DNA of 35,866 bases from Tabrizicola sp. (GCA_025458105.1 JALOTD010000030.1:1-35866), one strand, 5' to 3'. Shown: positions 1 to 9,736, counted from the stretch's first letter. Notes: generated from the sequence alone by a model not told the origin. Made by a program: numbers and translations.

Positions 1-119
1 TCCGCCAGAACGGATTGCGCATCATCACCCCCGTCAGTTCGGGAGCTTGAACAACGCTGGCACGGAGGCCCAAAGCGGAGCAATGCGCCTTGACCCTAGG
101 GCCGTCCGCGCACGCGACC

Positions 120-408
120 TCTGACCTTGTCGATGCGGGCCATGAGATCTGGCGGCATGCCTGATGAGCGAGAACCATCTGATCGCGCGGCAGAAGCGGC
201 GCTTCAAGCGCAGGACGGACAGCGAGCATGCATGGCCGGTCGCATGGCTGACCAGCCAAAAAGCCGAAAATGCCGTCGCCAGATAGATCGACGGCCACTC
301 ATACCCCGCCAGGTGGCATTTATCGCTCGGCTTCCAGAGCCCCATACCCTTCGAGCGAAAGGTCCGGGAAGTGAGCTGAACGCTCTCTACAAAAACAGAG
401 CAAGTCCA
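120..408 (+). pseudogene. IS3-family transposase orfB remnant, internally deleted
   Basis: Plus-strand translation gives degenerate fragments of an IS3-type OrfB. One frame reads LVDAGHEIWRH near 126-143. After a frame change, LMSENHLIARQKRRFKRR begins about 161 and runs into TDSEHAWPVA. This joins directly to AWLTSQKAENAVAR, a stop codon, IDGHSYPARWHLSLGFQSP and FERKVREVS, ending at TGA 377-379. Intact family members have a catalytic DDE domain of roughly 170-200 residues between the HAWPVA segment and the WPVAW segment; here it is absent. The last bases, around 398-408 (gagcaagtcca), resemble the right terminal repeat of such elements. The left end was not found. It cannot encode an active transposase. 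The family call rests on recognisable OrfB end motifs. Confidence 0.75.
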
Positions 409-518
409 GAGCAACCGGTTTCGCCGGGGGGGGGCGTGGCCTTCTCGCTGTCTGATCCGAATGCAGGGTTGGGGTATCGGAGACGGCTTCACAATCGTCG
501 GACTGCACCCGGGCGGCT

Positions 519-1985
519 CTATTGCACCCGGTCAGGCCCGTTGCTTGCCTGGCTGATCGCGGCCCGCCAATTCTGGCGCGCATGGTCGCGGTCCGCAGCA
601 GTCATGTGCGGCACAAAGAGGTCCGCGCCCGCGGTCGAGGGTTGCATTGTGCCGACGGATGCGCAGATCACCATCGCCGCCACTCCGAGGGCGCCGACCT
701 CTTCGACCTGCGACGCCTGCACCGGGTGGCCGATCAGGTCGGCCTGAAGCTGCATCAGGAAGCCATTGCCCGAGGCCCCGCCGTCGGCCCTGAGTGCGGA
801 CAGGGGCTGGCCGATGTCAGCCTCCATCGCGGCGAGGACGTCGGCAATCTGGTGGGCGATGGCCTCAAAGGTGGCACGGGCAAGATGGGCAGGAGTGGTG
901 GCGTGGGTCATGCCGGCAATCGTGCCGCGCGCGCCGTCGTTCCAATGCGGCGCGCCAAGGCCCGCAAGGGCGGGGACGAAGGTCACGCCGCCCGCATCCG
1001 GCACGGTCTGGGCCAGGTCGGACAGGGCGGCGGCGTCGGGCAGGCCGAAGAGCCGGGCCATAAAGGCGGCAGCCTGGGCCGAGACGGTGATGTTGCCTTC
1101 GAGCGCATAGGCGGTACCGGTCCGGTCGGTCCAGGCAATGGTGCCGGAGAGGCCGTGGTTTGAGGCGGTGCGGTTGGGCGTCAGGGTCATCAGGCTGGAG
1201 CCGGTGCCGTAAGTGGCCTTCACGGCGCCGGGTGCGCGGATGCCGTGGCCGTAAAGTGCCGCGTGGCTGTCGCCCATCATCGCGCGGATCGGGATACCCG
1301 CGGGCAGTGCCGTTGCGCCCTGTGCCGTCGTGCCGAAGAGGCTATCCGATGGCATCGGGTTGGGCAGGCAGTCCACGGGCGCGCCGAAGATCCTGCCGAG
1401 ATCGGCGCTGAAGGTCAGGCTGCGGGTGTCAAAGAGCTGGGTGCGGCTGGCGTTGGAATGGTCGGTGGCAAAGGCCTTGCCGCCGGTGAGGTTCCAAAGA
1501 AGCCAGGCATCCACTGTCCCTGCACGGAGGCGGCCTTCTGCATGCAGGTCACGGGCGACGGGGACGTTGCGCAGAAGCCAGGCGAGTTTCGAGGCCGGGA
1601 AAAGCGGGTTGAGTCCAAGGCCAGTGGCCTCGATCACCTGCTGGTCATGGCCCCCGGCGATCAGGGCGGCGCAGTCTTCGGCGGTGCGGCGGCATTGCCA
1701 GATTGGTGCGGCGCAGATCGGCTGGCTGGTGGCGCTGTCCCAAAGGACCAGGGTCTCGCGTTGGTTGGTGATGGCGATGGCATCCGGGGGACCGGCCTCG
1801 GCAGCGGCCCGGGCGATGACCTCTTGCACCGAGGTCCAGATGTCGGCGGCCGATTGCTCAGCCCAGCCGGGGCGCGGGTAGCTGGTGGTGAGGGGCGCGG
1901 AGGCGCGGGCAAGGATGGCGCCGCTCTGTTCGATCAAGAGCGCCTTGGTGTTCGTGGTGCCTTGGTCGATGGCAAGGACGCGCAT
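519..1985 (-). CDS. FGGY-family carbohydrate kinase, putative D-apulose kinase
   Basis: A 488-residue ATP-dependent sugar kinase of the FGGY family, cytoplasmic. It opens with the phosphate-1 motif AIDQGTTNTKALL (5-17). The segment ITNQRETLVLWD (72-83) is glycerol-kinase-like, GTVDAWLLWNLTGG lies at 156-169, and GDSHAAL carries the likely catalytic Asp at 239. A GTGSS phosphate loop follows near 260 and DGGASGN near the C terminus. The start chosen is ATG 1985, because the Asp-Gln-Gly motif then begins at residue 6 as in relatives and the gene starts 5 bp after the transketolase stop; longer in-frame readings run into the upstream gene. It is last in an operon with an isomerase and a split transketolase, so it probably phosphorylates the ketose made by the isomerase. 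Glycerol, erythrulose or another ketose kinase cannot be excluded by sequence alone. Confidence 0.85.
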   Translation of the reverse strand: MRVLAIDQGTTNTKALLIEQSGAILARASAPLTTSYPRPGWAEQSAADIWTSVQEVIARAAAEAGPPDAIAITNQRETLVLWDSATSQPICAAPIWQCRRTAEDCAALIAGGHDQQVIEATGLGLNPLFPASKLAWLLRNVPVARDLHAEGRLRAGTVDAWLLWNLTGGKAFATDHSNASRTQLFDTRSLTFSADLGRIFGAPVDCLPNPMPSDSLFGTTAQGATALPAGIPIRAMMGDSHAALYGHGIRAPGAVKATYGTGSSLMTLTPNRTASNHGLSGTIAWTDRTGTAYALEGNITVSAQAAAFMARLFGLPDAAALSDLAQTVPDAGGVTFVPALAGLGAPHWNDGARGTIAGMTHATTPAHLARATFEAIAHQIADVLAAMEADIGQPLSALRADGGASGNGFLMQLQADLIGHPVQASQVEEVGALGVAAMVICASVGTMQPSTAGADLFVPHMTAADRDHARQNWRAAISQASNGPDRVQ

Positions 1986-1990
1986 TCGGA

Positions 1991-2947
1991 TCACTCTTTG
2001 CGGGCAAGGGCGCGTTGGGCGGCGGCGGCGATGCCCTCGGGAGAGAGGCCGTATTCTTGGAAGAGCCATTCGGTGGACCCGGTGGGCAAGAAGCCGGGGA
2101 AGCCGAGACGTTCCACCGGGACGGGCCTGTTGGCTGCGGTGAACTCGGCCACCGCGCCGCCAAGACCGCCGCGGACAGAGGCTTCCTCGACCGTGACGAT
2201 GGCGCCGGTTTCGGCGGCGGCGTGGAGGGCGTCTTCGTCCAAGGGGTTGAGTGTGGAGAAATTCAGGACGCGTGCGGCGACGCCTTCGGCTTTCAAGTTA
2301 TCTGCGGCGGCGGCCGCAAGGTGGACCGTGGTGCCGCAGGCGATGATCGTCAGGTCGTCGCCGGGGCAGACAACCTCGGCCCGACCGGGTCGGAAGCTGC
2401 GGTTCGGGATTTCGAGATCGGGGACCGGCATCCGCGACAGCCGCAGGTAGACCGGGCCTTCGTGGGCCGCGGCCCATTTCACCGCTTCCGCCGTCTCCCA
2501 GGCGTCGGCGGGGACGATGACTGTCAGGTTGGTCAGAGGCCTGAGCCAGGCGAAATCCTCGATAGAATGGTGTGTCGCGCCGAGCTCGCCATAGGCGATG
2601 CCCGAGGACTGGCCGACGAGCTTCACGTTGAAGCCCGCGTAGGCGATGTCGGCCTTGACCTGTTCCAGCGCGCGACCGGTGATGAAGCACGAGGCCGCCG
2701 AGACGAAGGGGATGCGCCCCCCGTTCGCCAGCCCTGCCCCGACCCCGACCATTACCTGTTCGGCGATGCCCACGTTGATCAGGCGATCGGGGAACTTCTT
2801 CTGAAAGCTTCCCAGCTTGGAGGACCCGACCGAGTCATTGACCACGGCGACGATGCGGGGGTCGGCCTCGGCAAGGTCTTCCAACGTCTTTACCCAGGCG
2901 TTGCGGCAATCCTGGAATCCGGCGGCCGTGGGGGTGGCGGTTGCCAT
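1991..2947 (-). CDS. Transketolase, C-terminal (pyrimidine-binding) subunit
   Basis: A 318-residue second half of a split thiamine-diphosphate transketolase. It holds the pyrimidine-binding domain with NVGIAEQVMVGVGAGLA (59-75), whose Glu (63) activates the ThDP cofactor in this family. SSGIAYGELGATHHSIED follows in the substrate/cofactor region, then a transketolase C-terminal domain (VTVEEASVRGGLGGAV). The start ATG 2947 overlaps the stop of the N-terminal subunit in a TGATG arrangement, typical of translational coupling for a 1:1 complex; a GTG one codon upstream is also possible. With the neighbouring isomerase and kinase, the pair most resembles the D-apulose-4-phosphate transketolase of apiose catabolism. 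That substrate is inferred from gene content. A generic pentose-phosphate transketolase is less likely, because housekeeping forms are usually one fused protein. Confidence 0.88.
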   Translation of the reverse strand: MATATPTAAGFQDCRNAWVKTLEDLAEADPRIVAVVNDSVGSSKLGSFQKKFPDRLINVGIAEQVMVGVGAGLANGGRIPFVSAASCFITGRALEQVKADIAYAGFNVKLVGQSSGIAYGELGATHHSIEDFAWLRPLTNLTVIVPADAWETAEAVKWAAAHEGPVYLRLSRMPVPDLEIPNRSFRPGRAEVVCPGDDLTIIACGTTVHLAAAAADNLKAEGVAARVLNFSTLNPLDEDALHAAAETGAIVTVEEASVRGGLGGAVAEFTAANRPVPVERLGFPGFLPTGSTEWLFQEYGLSPEGIAAAAQRALARKE

Positions 2948-3762
2948 CACTGAAGCTCCTGCATAGCTTGGGCGTATTCTGCGTCGTTCGGCACGCCATG
3001 GTGCCAGGCGGCGACGTTCTCCATGAAACTGACGCCTTTGCCCTTCACTGTGTTGGCGATCACGCAGCGCGGTTTCTTGCCGGGTGCTGCGGAGAGGAGC
3101 GCAAGCAACGCGGCGGGATCATGGCCGTCGACCTCGAACACCTCCCACCCGAAGGCGCGGTACTTTTCGTCAAGCGGGTCGAGGCCCGACGTCTCTTCCG
3201 TCCCCGCGCCTTGTTGCAGGCGGTTGCGGTCGATAATCAGAGTGAGGTTCGCAAGCTTGCGGTGGCCCGCGACCATCGCCGCCTCCCAGTTCGAGCCCTC
3301 TTGCTGTTCGCCGTCGCCGGTCAGGACGAAGGTCCGGTAGCTTGCGCCCGACAGCTGGCCCGCGATGGCTATGCCGGTGGCGACGGGGAAACCATGGCCA
3401 AGGGGGCCAGTGTTCGTCTCCACCCCCGGCAGGTAGTTTCGGTTCGGGTGACCGTTCAGAAGCGATTTCGGCTGCATGTAGGTCGCAAGCCAATCCGTGG
3501 GGAAGTAACCCGCAGCGCAGAGCGCCGAGTAAAGCGCGCCGGTGGCGTGGCCCTTGGACATCACAAATCTGTCGCGGTCCGGCCAGTCCGGGCGTTTCGG
3601 GTCGAAATTCAACACTCCGAAATACAGCGTGGCCAGAATGTCCATCGCCGAGAAGTCGCCCCCGGGATGGCCCAGCTGCGCGCGGTGGACCATGGTGAAG
3701 GCCGTCCGCCGCATCCAGAGAGCCTTTTCCCGGATCAGCGGGACCTTGTCGTTCGTCAGCAT
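2947..3762 (-). CDS. Transketolase, N-terminal (pyrophosphate-binding) subunit
   Basis: A 271-residue first half of a split transketolase. It carries GHPGGDFSAMDIL (31-43), SKGHATGALYS (69-79) and TGPLGHGFPVATG (118-130), all transketolase signatures. The ThDP/Mg motif begins GDG at 149 and ends IIDRN at 176-180, about 30 residues later as in the GDG-(about 27)-N motif. About 270 residues is the usual size for a stand-alone N-terminal subunit. The gene starts 4 bp after the stop of the isomerase and overlaps the C-terminal subunit gene by one base, so isomerase, TktN, TktC and kinase form a tight four-gene operon read leftward. The enzyme would transfer a two-carbon ketol unit from the phosphorylated sugar to an aldose-phosphate acceptor. 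The specific substrate is an inference. Confidence 0.9.
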   Translation of the reverse strand: MLTNDKVPLIREKALWMRRTAFTMVHRAQLGHPGGDFSAMDILATLYFGVLNFDPKRPDWPDRDRFVMSKGHATGALYSALCAAGYFPTDWLATYMQPKSLLNGHPNRNYLPGVETNTGPLGHGFPVATGIAIAGQLSGASYRTFVLTGDGEQQEGSNWEAAMVAGHRKLANLTLIIDRNRLQQGAGTEETSGLDPLDEKYRAFGWEVFEVDGHDPAALLALLSAAPGKKPRCVIANTVKGKGVSFMENVAAWHHGVPNDAEYAQAMQELQ

Positions 3763-3766
3763 AGTC

Positions 3767-5233
3767 TCAGAACCGGTTCGGGATGGTAAGTTGAGGTTCG
3801 GGCTCGCCGCCGTGGTGGTAGATCGGCCAGCCGAGGTAGCGGGTGACGGCCTCGTTCACAACGTCCGCGTGGTGGCCGCGGACCATGGCGACGTGGTGTT
3901 CGAAGCCGTTCTGCGTCACGAAACGGAGGAGTTTCCGTAGGCCCGCGACGCGGGTAGTGGCGATGCCGCCGTCCATCGCGAAAGGATGCTCGGTGAACTC
4001 GCCCTCGCCCAGGTAGCATTTCACGGTGCCGCGGCGGTCGTCGGTGGACAGGCGGAAGTAGGTCATCGGGCCTGGCTTCACCTTGCCCTTGACCGCGCCA
4101 AAGCATTTCGATCGGCCGATGGTTTCGCCCAGCACGTCCAGTTCGCCCACCTCGGGCGTGTCGCCGATGAAGGACTTGGGGTAGTTGCCGCAATGGGTGC
4201 AGATGCAGAGGTCTTCCTCGTAGGCGTAGTTGTTGTTCCAGTCGAGGATCGCCGGTGGCGCGCCCGAGGCCAGTGCAAGGGCATACATCGACAGCGCCCC
4301 CATGATGTCGACCTCGCAGGCCGAGGGCATCAGATCCTCGCCCATCATCGACATTGTCAGGCAGGTGGCGCAGCCGAAGTTGTCCTGCAGAGACCGCCAG
4401 CACTGGATGGCCGACGCGTCGCAGCCGTTCTCGGCGATCCAGCGGTTGACGGCGAGCGTCCAGCGCGCCTGTTTTTCAATCTGCGCGGGCTGGATATGGG
4501 CCGGAATCTTCCCGTAGCCCTTCACCTTCTCTAGCGTGGTCAAGAGCGCCGGGTCATCGGACTTGATCGCGCTGGCGGCCCCCATCATCTCGGACAGGTC
4601 GACGGTGACGACGGTGACACCAGCGGCCTGCAGCAGCTTCTCGCTGTAGCGCATGGTCTGGAACGCACCTGTGCGGGCACCGATGGAGCCGAGGCGAGCA
4701 CCCCGGAGTCCCCGTACCGTCCGACAGACCCGGGCAAACCGGTCGAGGTCGCGGGCGAATTCCTCGCCCCAGGTGTCGCAGGTGTGGCTGGTGGTTTCCG
4801 TGAACGCGACGCCATATTGCCAGAAGTTGTTCGTCACGCTGATCTTGCCGCAGAAGGCATCCCGACGTTCAGAGACGGATACCTTCGAGACCTCGTCGTT
4901 CGACGCCTGCAAAAGGATCGGCACATTCAGCCTGGCGCGGTTGACGAGTTCCGCCACCGCGATCTCGTCGCCGAAGTTGGGCAGGCAGATTACCAGGCCG
5001 TCGATCCGGTCCGCATTCGCACGGAAATGGGCGGCGTAGAGGTCGGCATCGGCGATGCTTTGTACGGCACCGTTGGCGGTGGCCTCGAACGGCAGGATCA
5101 CCGCGTCGATGTTCAGCTTCGCAAGCTGCGCCAGCACATCATCGCGGGCGGCCTTGCAAGGAGCGGGGCTGAAGAAGGCGCGGCTGCCGATGACGACGCT
5201 CAAGGTGATCTTGCGGCGAAAGATGGTGGACAT
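3767..5233 (-). CDS. L-fucose isomerase-like sugar isomerase, putative D-apiose isomerase
   Basis: A 488-residue protein related to the L-fucose/L-arabinose isomerase superfamily. The C-terminal half holds SACEVDIMGALSMYALALA, a downstream DWNNNYAYEED and a final GHHADVVNEA. These supply the Glu, Asp and His that bind the catalytic divalent metal in fucose isomerases. The region CICTHCGNYPKSF contains clustered cysteines. Start ATG 5233 was chosen because gaggggagcc lies directly upstream as a strong ribosome-binding site; the longer in-frame extension crosses the divergent promoter region. It is the first gene of the leftward operon with split transketolase and kinase, opposite a ribose-type ABC importer. 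The likely job is aldose-to-ketose isomerisation of the imported sugar. D-apiose fits the gene set best; other branched or deoxy sugars remain possible. Confidence 0.78.
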   Translation of the reverse strand: MSTIFRRKITLSVVIGSRAFFSPAPCKAARDDVLAQLAKLNIDAVILPFEATANGAVQSIADADLYAAHFRANADRIDGLVICLPNFGDEIAVAELVNRARLNVPILLQASNDEVSKVSVSERRDAFCGKISVTNNFWQYGVAFTETTSHTCDTWGEEFARDLDRFARVCRTVRGLRGARLGSIGARTGAFQTMRYSEKLLQAAGVTVVTVDLSEMMGAASAIKSDDPALLTTLEKVKGYGKIPAHIQPAQIEKQARWTLAVNRWIAENGCDASAIQCWRSLQDNFGCATCLTMSMMGEDLMPSACEVDIMGALSMYALALASGAPPAILDWNNNYAYEEDLCICTHCGNYPKSFIGDTPEVGELDVLGETIGRSKCFGAVKGKVKPGPMTYFRLSTDDRRGTVKCYLGEGEFTEHPFAMDGGIATTRVAGLRKLLRFVTQNGFEHHVAMVRGHHADVVNEAVTRYLGWPIYHHGGEPEPQLTIPNRF

Positions 5234-5277
5234 GGCTCCCCTCCCCAGACTGCGTCCCCCCCTCAGGACGCAAGCGG

Positions 5278-5296
5278 TTTCGATTACTTTCGATTT
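5278..5296. promoter_or_regulatory. Candidate DeoR-type operator, isomerase side
   Basis: TTTCGATT occurs twice with a 10-bp period (5278-5285 and 5288-5295), about 45 bp upstream of the isomerase start. DeoR-family regulators of the AgaR/GlpR type commonly bind helically phased direct repeats rich in TTTC. The same motif recurs by the binding-protein promoter and before the deoR gene. Functional assignment is inferred from this recurrence. Confidence 0.45.
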
Positions 5297-5398
5297 CTGC
5301 GCTTCTATCGAGATTCGCCCTGATGCGCAAGCGAAGATGCCGCCCGAGATCGACTGCACTGACGTTCTCGCAGGAATCCGGATGCTGCAAGCGCAAAG

Positions 5399-5448
5399 AT
5401 CGAAAGAAATAGAAAGCATTTGACACTGATAAACAGGGAAAGGAGACA
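5399..5448 (+). promoter_or_regulatory. Candidate promoter and DeoR-type operator for the importer operon
   Basis: A consensus -35 box TTGACA lies at 5420-5425. A weak -10-like segment (around 5443-5449) follows after about 17-18 bp, roughly 55 bp before the binding-protein start. Immediately upstream, 5399-5416 reads on the minus strand as CTTTCTATTTCTTTCGAT, the same TTTC-rich motif as at 5278-5296. A repressor bound here would cover the -35 region. The -10 is poor, so the exact transcription start is uncertain. Confidence 0.45.
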
Positions 5449-5451
5449 TAG

Positions 5452-6447
<996 letters not shown>

Positions 6448-6464
6448 TCCGGGCTGGCCGACGA

Positions 6465-6496
6465 CCCGGCGCGTGCGCTCCCTGTCGCGCGCCGGG
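6465..6496 (+). terminator. Intercistronic GC-rich hairpin after the binding-protein gene
   Basis: CCCGGCGCG (6465-6473) pairs perfectly with CGCGCCGGG (6488-6496) around a 14-nt loop, in the 69-bp gap after the binding-protein gene. There is no T-run. It is more likely an mRNA-stabilising or attenuating hairpin that raises binding-protein yield relative to the membrane parts than a full terminator. Confidence 0.55.
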
Positions 6497-6516
6497 AATT
6501 CCATTGGAAGACCGCC

Positions 6517-7161
6517 ATGAAATCCGCTTTCGTCATCCTGGGCCTTGCGGCCGCGCTGGCCTTTCCTGGCTGCAAGATCATCAAGAACGCCCCCGAAGGC
6601 GAAGGCACGGCCGTGATCCCGGACGGTGAAGCCGGCGACGACGCGCGGATCGCGGCGCTTCTGGACAAGACCTATCAGGCCGAGCTCCTGCCCCTCATCG
6701 ACAGGGCGCTTCCCGCGATCACTCTCCGCAAGGTTCTCGCCGAGGGGCTCGACGCCGCAGGGGCCGCGCATGGCAACAAGGGCTCGGGCGAAGGTACGGC
6801 CTGGAACTTTGCGGTAAAGGGCGAGGGGAAAGTGGTGGAGGCCAACCTCACCTCCCGTGCGCGGAAGGCGATGGTCGATGTGGACGGCGATGGTGCGGCG
6901 GACCTGACGCTGCAGCTTGGTCCCGTCATCAAGGGCACAAGCTTGCGCGACGTGGCCCCCTTCTACCGCTTCGGTGATTTCCGCGACCAGATCGAGTTTG
7001 CCAAGCTTGCGCGTGCGCTGAACGACCGTGCTTCGGCGGCATTGCAGGTGCCCGAGGGTGATCTGGTCGGCAAGACTGTCACGTTCAGCGGCACGGTCGA
7101 CCTGAAAGCCGCCACCGACCCCTGGCTGGTGACCGCCGTCACCCTATCGGCCGCGCCATGA
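6517..7161 (+). CDS. DUF2291-family predicted periplasmic lipoprotein
   Basis: A 214-residue exported protein. It has a short hydrophobic leader ending in FPGC (lipobox, Cys at about 19), so a lipid-anchored periplasmic location is predicted. The mature part contains NKGSGEGTAWNFAVKGEGKVV and VDVDGDGAADLTLQLGPVIKGTSLRD, followed by a region on FRDQIEFAKLARALNDRA. This resembles the DUF2291 family, which is often found inside ribose-type ABC operons but has no established activity. Its gene overlaps the ATPase gene by ATGA, so it is translated with the transporter. A role in assembling or tuning the importer is a guess from context. Confidence 0.75.
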   Translation: MKSAFVILGLAAALAFPGCKIIKNAPEGEGTAVIPDGEAGDDARIAALLDKTYQAELLPLIDRALPAITLRKVLAEGLDAAGAAHGNKGSGEGTAWNFAVKGEGKVVEANLTSRARKAMVDVDGDGAADLTLQLGPVIKGTSLRDVAPFYRFGDFRDQIEFAKLARALNDRASAALQVPEGDLVGKTVTFSGTVDLKAATDPWLVTAVTLSAAP

Positions 7162-8681
7162 CCGGAGAGATCGGCCTGTCGATCCGCGGCGGCGTCAAGG
7201 TCTACCCCGGTACGCGGGCGCTCAGGGGCGTCGACTTCGACTTGCGGATGGGTGCAGTGAACGTCCTCGTGGGCGAAAACGGCGCTGGCAAGTCCACCTT
7301 GATGAAGGTCATCGCCGGGGTCGAGACCCTGACCGAGGGCCGGATCGAGATGGCCGGACGGGAGGTCCAGTTCCGCACCAAAGCCGATGCGGTGAAGGCC
7401 GGGATCGGGATCGTCTTCCAGGAGCTGAACCTTTTCCCGAACCTGACAGTGGCCGAGAACATCTTCATCGGGCACGAACCCGTCCGTGGCGGGATCGACA
7501 TCGACACCGCCTCTCAGGCCCGGGTAACGCGGGCATTGATGGCGCGGCTGGAACAGGACATCGCGCCGGACACGCCGCTTGACCACCTGCGCGTCGGGCA
7601 GCAGCAGATCGTCGAGATCGCGAAGGCGCTAAGCCAGGATGCCCGCATCCTGATCCTCGATGAGCCGACCAGCGCCCTTTCGACGGCCGAGGTCGAGGTC
7701 CTGTTCCGCGTCATCGCTGAACTGAAATCGCAAGGCGTCGGCATCGTCTACATCAGCCACCGGCTGGACGAGCTGATGCGCGTGGGCGACTGGATCACTG
7801 TCCTGCGCGATGGCGAGATCACCGGCTCGCGCCCCATGGCGGGGGTGGACATCCCCTGGATCGTGCGCGCCATGATCGGCGAGAAGACCAGGGAGTTTCC
7901 CCGCACCCATGCCGCCGTCTTCGGGGACGAGGTGTTCCGGGCACAGGATATCACACTCCCCCGCGCCGGGGGCGGCTATGCGGTCGATCACGTCAGCCTT
8001 TCGGTCCGCAAGGGCGAGATCGTCGGGCTTTACGGGTTGATGGGGGCAGGCCGGACGGAGTTTCTGGAATGCGTGATGGCGCAGCATCCGGCCTCGGGTG
8101 GCAGGATGTTCGTCGAAGGTGAGCCCCTGACCGAACGCGACGTAGCGGGCCGCATCGCGCGCGGCATCGCGCTGATCCCCGAGGACCGCAAGCGCGACGG
8201 CCTCGTGCAGATCATGGCCATCCGCGAAAATCTGACCCTGTCCTCGCTTGGCCTCTTCACCCGGTTGATGCACCTTGACCTCAGGGCCGAGGCTGCAAAA
8301 GCACTGGATTTCGTGAAGCGGCTGACGATCAAGATCGCCAGCCCGGAAAACCCGGTCTCCAGCCTTTCGGGGGGGAACCAGCAGAAAGTAGTAATCGGCA
8401 AGGCGCTGATGACCTCGCCGAAGATCCTTCTCATGGACGAACCCTCCCGCGGGATCGATATCGGCGCCAAGGCCGAGGTGTTCCGCACGATGCGGGAGCT
8501 TGCCACGCAAGGCCTTGGCATCCTCTTTGTGACCTCTGACCTCGACGAGGTGCTGGCCCTGTCGGACCGCATCCTTGTCTTGGCGAACGGGCGGATCACT
8601 GGGGAATTCCCGACAGGCACCGACGCCGCCACGGTGATCGCCGCCGCGACGCCGAGCTACAAGAAGGACGAAGCCGCATGA
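7158..8681 (+). CDS. Ribose-type ABC transporter, double ATP-binding protein
   Basis: A 507-residue cytoplasmic ATPase with two nucleotide-binding domains, the standard length for RbsA-type proteins. Domain 1 has Walker A GENGAGKST (39-47), a signature-like LRVGQQQIVEIAKAL and Walker B ILILDEPTSAL. Domain 2 has the family's degenerate Walker A GLMGAGRTE, a canonical LSGGNQQKVVIGKAL signature and ILLMDEPSRGID. Asymmetry of the two sites is normal in this family. The gene overlaps both neighbours by ATGA, showing tight translational coupling with DUF2291 and the permease. It energises sugar uptake with the permease at 8678-9727 and the binding protein at 5500-6447. Confidence 0.95.
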   Translation: MTGEIGLSIRGGVKVYPGTRALRGVDFDLRMGAVNVLVGENGAGKSTLMKVIAGVETLTEGRIEMAGREVQFRTKADAVKAGIGIVFQELNLFPNLTVAENIFIGHEPVRGGIDIDTASQARVTRALMARLEQDIAPDTPLDHLRVGQQQIVEIAKALSQDARILILDEPTSALSTAEVEVLFRVIAELKSQGVGIVYISHRLDELMRVGDWITVLRDGEITGSRPMAGVDIPWIVRAMIGEKTREFPRTHAAVFGDEVFRAQDITLPRAGGGYAVDHVSLSVRKGEIVGLYGLMGAGRTEFLECVMAQHPASGGRMFVEGEPLTERDVAGRIARGIALIPEDRKRDGLVQIMAIRENLTLSSLGLFTRLMHLDLRAEAAKALDFVKRLTIKIASPENPVSSLSGGNQQKVVIGKALMTSPKILLMDEPSRGIDIGAKAEVFRTMRELATQGLGILFVTSDLDEVLALSDRILVLANGRITGEFPTGTDAATVIAAATPSYKKDEAA

Positions 8682-9727
8682 CTGCCCTCGTTGCCCCGAC
8701 CCAGCAGAACTGGCTGCTTCTGGTCCTGCGCCTGCGCACCTTCGTCGCGCTGATCCTGGTGCTCGCCTATTTCAGCGTGATGGCGCCGAATTTCCTGACC
8801 GCCGCGAACGCGGTGATCGTGTCGAAACACGTCGCGCTGAATGCGCTTCTGGCGATCGGGATGACCTTCGTCATCATCACCGGCGGGATCGACCTGTCCG
8901 TGGGTTCCATCGTCGGGCTTTGCGCGATGGTCGCGGGCTGGCTGGTGCTGAACGGGGTCGATACCGGCCTTGGCTATACGGTCTGGTTCAACACGATCGA
9001 GATCGTCGGGATCACGCTGGCCGTCGGCATCGGTGTGGGCCTCATCAACGGGTTGCTGATAACCCGCCTGAATGTCGCGCCCTTCATCGCCACGCTGGGC
9101 ACCCTGTACATCGCGCGGGGGGCGGCGCTGTTGTCTTCGGGCGGACGGACCTTTCCAAACCTCGGCGGGTCAGAAGAGATGGGCACGGCCAGTTTCCCGC
9201 TGATCGGGACCGGAACGCTTTTCGGCCTTCCGGTCATGGTCTGGCTGATGATCGCAGTTGCCTTGGGCGCCCATTACATCTCGCGCCGGACGCCGCTTGG
9301 CCGTCACATCTACGCTGTCGGCGGCAACGAACGCGGAGCGGCGCTGTCCGGCGTCAAGGTCAACCGGGTCAAGCTTTTCGTCTATGCCTTCTCGGGCTTC
9401 TGCGCGGCCCTTGTCGGGATCATCATCGCGAGCCAGCTCCAGGCCGCCCACCCCGCTACGGGCGAGACCTTCGAGCTGAACGCCATCGCCGCGGCCGTCC
9501 TGGGCGGGACCTCGATGTCCGGCGGACGGGGCCGCATCTTCGGCACCATCATCGGCGCCTTCGTCATTGGCATCCTGTCGGACGGCCTCATCATGATGGG
9601 CGTCTCGAGTTTCTGGCAGACAGTGATCAAGGGCGTCGTCATCGTGCTGGCGGTGGTGATCGATCAGGCGCAAAGCCGGTTGCAGGCCAGCGTCGCTCTG
9701 GCCCAAGAGGCGGCTGCGAGCCGCTGA
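8678..9727 (+). CDS. Ribose-type ABC transporter permease
   Basis: A 349-residue inner-membrane protein of the RbsC/branched-chain permease superfamily with many hydrophobic segments. Diagnostic stretches are FVIITGGIDLSVGSIVGL, TLGTLYIARGAALL, GRHIYAVGGNERGAALSGVKV (the ATPase-facing loop) and AIAAAVLGGTSMSGGRGRIFG. Length and order match RbsC relatives, with a slightly extended C terminus (AQSRLQASVALAQEAAASR). Only one permease gene is present, so it presumably forms a homodimer. The start overlaps the ATPase stop (ATGA). Confidence 0.94.
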   Translation: MTALVAPTQQNWLLLVLRLRTFVALILVLAYFSVMAPNFLTAANAVIVSKHVALNALLAIGMTFVIITGGIDLSVGSIVGLCAMVAGWLVLNGVDTGLGYTVWFNTIEIVGITLAVGIGVGLINGLLITRLNVAPFIATLGTLYIARGAALLSSGGRTFPNLGGSEEMGTASFPLIGTGTLFGLPVMVWLMIAVALGAHYISRRTPLGRHIYAVGGNERGAALSGVKVNRVKLFVYAFSGFCAALVGIIIASQLQAAHPATGETFELNAIAAAVLGGTSMSGGRGRIFGTIIGAFVIGILSDGLIMMGVSSFWQTVIKGVVIVLAVVIDQAQSRLQASVALAQEAAASR

Positions 9728-9736
9728 GCCGGTTGG

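Noticed and set aside
1-119. Possible C-terminal end of a plus-strand protein at the left edge (RQNGLRIITPVSSGA, stop at 48-50)
   Set aside because: Only 15 codons are visible, with no recognisable motif, so it cannot be told from chance.
426-434. Run of nine G bases
   Set aside because: It lies in non-coding sequence after the IS remnant; no gene or promoter depends on it, so phase variation is not supported.
1245-2450. 401-codon plus-strand open frame opposite the kinase and transketolase genes
   Set aside because: It is antisense to well-supported genes and has no family motif; a shadow frame of GC-rich coding DNA.
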